DNA from: Psilocybe azurescens
Taxonomy: Eukaryota; Basidiomycota; Agaricomycetes; Agaricales; Agrocybaceae
Direction: 5' to 3'
Assembly (NCBI GenBank): GCA_023853785.1
Contig: JAJIRX010000331.1
Coordinates: forward strand, 1-27,598
DNA length: 27,598 bases
The notes beneath the pieces were generated by a model. The model made no database searches, had not been told where the DNA came from, and saw only the letters and a program-made list of their open reading frames with translations. This document shows, piece after piece, positions 27,063-27,598 of the stretch. The position numbers were made by a program, and so were the translations under genes. Numbering within the stretch: the stretch's first letter is position 1; each line of letters starts with the position of its first letter.

Positions 27063-27598
27063 GATGTAAGGACAACCTGCCAGCTAGATATGTACCATTG
27101 TAACATATGATATGATAGAAAGTACATTTACAGTGTAGCATATCATATGGGTTCAGTGGTCCCTCTGAACCAGTGGAATGTTTCCCTTCCATTTTGGGTA
27201 GCCTACACTGTACCATATGATATGGTACAGTAAATCCGCTCAATGGCTCATACCCAGGCATTTTTGTAGGCTATCCGGCATACATTCTGTGGCTCTGGGG
27301 TGTCTACAGGAAACTGGTAAAGCCTTAATTTTGCAATGAATTGACAAGCATTGCTGCACACACCATAATAAATTATAAGTGAGCAATCGGGAAAGAACCG
27401 GACTGTAAATGTGATTTAAACAAGCCCAGAATCATGCAAACGGACAGGACGGGAGATATAATGGTTGTAATGATCCAATTTGTGTATTTGGCCCCAGGGC
27501 GGGCGGGAATGAGTGCCACCGGTCCCGGGTGTAAAACGCATGAAAAAATCTAGACAAAATTCCGATCAAAACGAGCCTAGAAACAGCCAAATCGGACA
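27063..27598. other. tail of element C, no gene recognised
   Basis: No coding region. At 27104-27231 there are three copies of a CATATGATATGG-like palindrome, including the 25-bp palindrome at 27207-27231, and a GGTTCAG/CTGAACC inverted repeat near 27150-27171. The rest (27242-27598) shows no match to B or to any other part of the window that I could see. Confidence 0.45.
27104..27231. repeat. CATATGATATGG palindrome cluster
   Basis: Palindromic units at 27104-27114, 27138-27150 and 27213-27225. The outer part reads ATTTACAGTGTAGCATATCA near 27125 and, inverted, ATTTACTGTACCATATCA near 27236. This resembles a miniature version of the A/B/C end design. Confidence 0.5.

Larger units (their letters stand above)
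25541..27598. mobile_element. element C: non-autonomous hAT-like transposon, right end outside window
   Basis: The left end GAGGTCTTTACTGTCCCCCA matches the ends of A and B and is followed by TATTCC..TGG as in B. It interrupts Gypsy 2 after MYKQ; TATAAGCA (25533-25540) would be the target copy. No second copy or right end is seen by 27598. Inside, in reverse order to B: a TGGAWTCCA array, an AT spacer, the tRNA-like segment (minus), 27 nt, the conserved block (minus), and a long minisatellite. The tail from 27063 does not match B and may contain a further nested element. Confidence 0.75.

Noticed and set aside
27207..27231. 25-bp palindrome as a transcription terminator or bacterial operator
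   Set aside because: The surroundings are eukaryotic transposon DNA and two further copies of the motif lie nearby, so a repeat-element origin is more likely.
26018..27261. Very long open frames on the minus strand (up to about 410 residues) rich in Arg, Pro, Ser and Val, and counterparts on the plus strand
   Set aside because: They are produced by period-3 minisatellite DNA, which leaves several frames open on both strands at once. No domain, and residue content mirrors the repeat. Only the short conserved end of the frame, in the block shared with B, is worth testing.

Overview
The window is eukaryotic and looks like a transposon-rich stretch of an Agaricomycete (Basidiomycota) genome. The evidence is 47-66 nt introns with GT..AG ends and CTGAC/CTAAT-type branch points, a Plavaka-type transposase, Copia and Ty3/Gypsy pol genes of the kind common in mushroom-forming fungi, and an intron-bearing kinesin-5 relic. 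Boletales is possible, but that is only an impression. I see no intact host gene.

Layout: (1) 290-3316 is a decayed kinesin-5 (BimC/Cut7/Eg5-type) gene. A first copy of the N-terminal motor half (290-1005) is followed by a second, internally deleted copy (1022-3316) that keeps its introns. (2) 3506-6784 is a Plavaka (CACTA-like) transposase pseudogene with three introns and about eight frameshifts. (3) 7180-12851 is a 5'-truncated Copia pol, cut by two non-autonomous DNA elements (A, 7631-8849; D, 11070-12079) and followed by a polypurine tract and probable 3' LTR. (4) 13101-15703 is the leader, gag and protease of a first Gypsy element, broken by a 287-bp solo LTR (13936-14222) and ending before reverse transcriptase. 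(5) 15704-17676 is unassigned. (6) 17677-25540 is a second Gypsy element with 5' LTR, gag, protease, RT and RNase H. It is split in gag by element B (19394-21534) and before integrase by element C (25541 to beyond the window end).

The most interesting content is the A/B/C family. These elements share terminal inverted repeats built around CTTTAC..CCCC(A) and have 8-bp target duplications where both ends are visible. They also carry long subterminal arrays of a 9-bp near-palindrome with core GGANTCC, phased at 10-11 bp. The outer base pair and centre differ between elements: CGGAWTCCG in A, TGGASTCCA in B, TGGAWTCCA in C. B and C additionally share an internal cargo: a trinucleotide-biased minisatellite, a conserved block of about 170-200 bp, exactly 27 nt, then a tRNA-like segment with A and B boxes and a T-run. 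No transposase is encoded, so I infer non-autonomous hAT-like elements.

Many in-frame stops sit where these families carry Arg (CGA) or Gln (CAA). This suggests C-to-T decay, in CpG context for the CGA cases. The window is a nested transposon graveyard, and the cleanest information in it is insertion order and element structure.
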